From: CAYPOY01 sp964412395
GTDB lineage: Bacteria; Chloroflexota; Anaerolineae; B4-G1
NCBI GenBank assembly: GCA_964412395.1
Contig: CAYPOY010000112.1
Coordinates: 1 to 14,508, forward strand
Length of the DNA: 14,508 nucleotides
Reading direction: 5' to 3'
Under the pieces are notes generated by a model, which saw nothing but the letters and a program-made list of their open reading frames with translations, did no database searches and was not told where the DNA came from. This document shows, one piece after another, positions 13,537 through 14,508 of the stretch; positions within the stretch are counted from its first letter, which is position 1; every line of letters starts with the position of its first letter. Made by a program: the position numbers and the translations under genes.

Positions 13537-14508
13537 GTCATGGTGGAAGCCCCGATTAAGAGGGGATTGTTACACGAACTGCGCCCCGGTCCTGTCATGC
13601 ACCTCGACGAGTCATGGTGGAAGCCCCGATTAAGAGGGGATTGTTACTTTTACACTGTGTATAGAGTACTACCTGGCAGAGGTGTCATGGTGGAAGCCCC
13701 GATTAAGAGGGGATTGTTACCTCATCAATCACGCCCCATCCGAGAATGGTGGCGTAATGTCATGGTGGAAGCCCCGATTAAGAGGGGATTGTTACTAAAA
13801 TACCAACCCTCATTCCTCTTTTCGAGGAAGTATGTCATGGTGGAAGCCCCGATTAAGAGGGGATTGTTACCCCAACCTGGGCGTCCTGAAATAGAACTTT
13901 GACGACCGTCATGGTGGAAGCCCCGATTAAGAGGGGATTGTTACCTGAACTGCCCGCTGCAGCTTGGCGGCGAACAGTTCGGTCATGGTGGAAGCCCCGA
14001 TTAAGAGGGGATTGTTACTAACTGGTTCCGCTCTGGGCCATCATGATAGACTCCGTGTCATGGTGGAAGCCCCGATTAAGAGGGGATTGTTACCTCCCAG
14101 GGGGGATAGGAAACCGCGCCTCGCGCCCGTGTCATGGTGGAAGCCCCGATTAAGAGGGGATTGTTACCCCACAAGTGGTTCCCGCACTCTGCATGGTTGT
14201 CCTGCGGTCATGGTGGAAGCCCCGATTAAGAGGGGATTGTTACTCGTCGAGTGCGGTTTCGTGGAAAATGACAGCGGACAGGTCATGGTGGAAGCCCCGA
14301 TTAAGAGGGGATTGTTACGCGTCCGCCGCTTTCTTAGCCGCCGCGTAAGCCTCTTGTCATGGTGGAAGCCCCGATTAAGAGGGGATTGTTACGGGAGAAC
14401 CCGCCAGACCCAGCTTCGCGAACCTCCCTGTCATGGTGGAAGCCCCGATTAAGAGGGGATTGTTACCTCCGTATGAGGCTAGGAGTTCAGCCATTTCCTC
14501 ACCGGTCA
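13537..14508 (+). CRISPR. CRISPR array, 37-nt repeats, continuing past the right edge
   Basis: Thirteen identical 37-nt repeats start at 13537, 13611, 13684, 13759, 13834, 13908, 13982, 14057, 14131, 14207, 14282, 14356 and 14430. The first four bases of a fourteenth (GTCA) occupy 14505-14508. The repeat begins GTCATGGTGGAAGCCCC and ends AGGGGATTGTTAC. Spacers are 36-39 nt (37, 36, 38, 38, 37, 37, 38, 37, 39, 38, 37, 37, 38) and all differ. CCCC and GGGG form a short stem around GATTAAGA. The last eight bases, ATTGTTAC, directly follow the stem, fitting the type III 8-nt 5' tag (compare ATTGAAAC). This orients transcription along the + strand, the same as the cas genes. No repeat is degenerate within the window, so the trailer end is beyond the edge. 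Spacer targets cannot be identified from sequence alone. Confidence 0.99.

Noticed and set aside
13945..13981. Inverted repeat GAACTG/CAGTTC within spacer 6
   Set aside because: It is confined to one spacer and so is presumably a property of the source DNA, not an array element.
13327..14452. Long + strand ORFs across the leader and array translating a repeated VMVEAPIKRGLL motif
   Set aside because: They are translations of the CRISPR repeat and spacers; the peptide repeats follow the 37-nt repeat exactly and no ribosome site is present.

Overview
The window reads as GC-rich bacterial chromosome with every supported gene on the + strand. Gene content (FeoB/YibE-F/FeoC, a type III-A CRISPR-Cas locus, an effector-associated-domain protein) would suit a Chloroflexota-like, possibly thermophilic, bacterium. 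That host assignment is inference; no rRNA or other taxonomic marker is present.

Region 1 (1-2968) is a tightly overlapping iron/membrane operon: the C-terminal part of a FeoB ferrous-iron transporter cut by the left edge, a YibE/F-family membrane protein, and a small FeoC-like winged-helix protein with four cysteines.

Region 2 (2965-4150) starts with a good sigma70-type promoter (TTGACT-17 bp-TATACT) whose -35 box overlaps the feoC stop. A ~220-nt leader with a hairpin leads to a strong ribosome site and a broken cmr1 gene (nonsense codon plus frameshift, C-terminus lost). The rest of this gap holds a perfect CRP-type palindrome, two degenerate palindromes resembling the CRISPR repeat downstream, and a strong hairpin just before cas10.

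Region 3 (4151-13282) is a type III-A operon: cas10 (HD and GGDD both intact), csm2, csm3 (catalytic Asp present), csm4, a foreign-looking 544-aa gene, csm5 with a C-terminal S1 domain, and cas6. The 544-aa protein combines an N-terminal DUF4297/Cap4-like PD-(D/E)xK nuclease signature with a C-terminal effector-associated (EAD) adaptor domain and has no recognisable CARF or SAVED domain. It is the best candidate in the window for an undescribed component.

Region 4 (13283-14508) is a leader with two clusters of 10-bp-phased GCGA motifs, then a CRISPR array of thirteen identical 37-nt repeats and the first four bases of a fourteenth, running off the right edge. No cas1, cas2 or csm6 is in the window.

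Working model: Cas6 cuts the array transcript at the base of the repeat hairpin, leaving the 8-nt tag ATTGTTAC. Cas10-Csm2-Csm3-Csm4-Csm5 assemble on the crRNA; Csm3 cuts target RNA, while the Cas10 HD and palm domains cut DNA and make cyclic oligoadenylate. The embedded nuclease-EAD protein may be an extra effector acting through EAD-EAD contacts rather than through a CARF domain.
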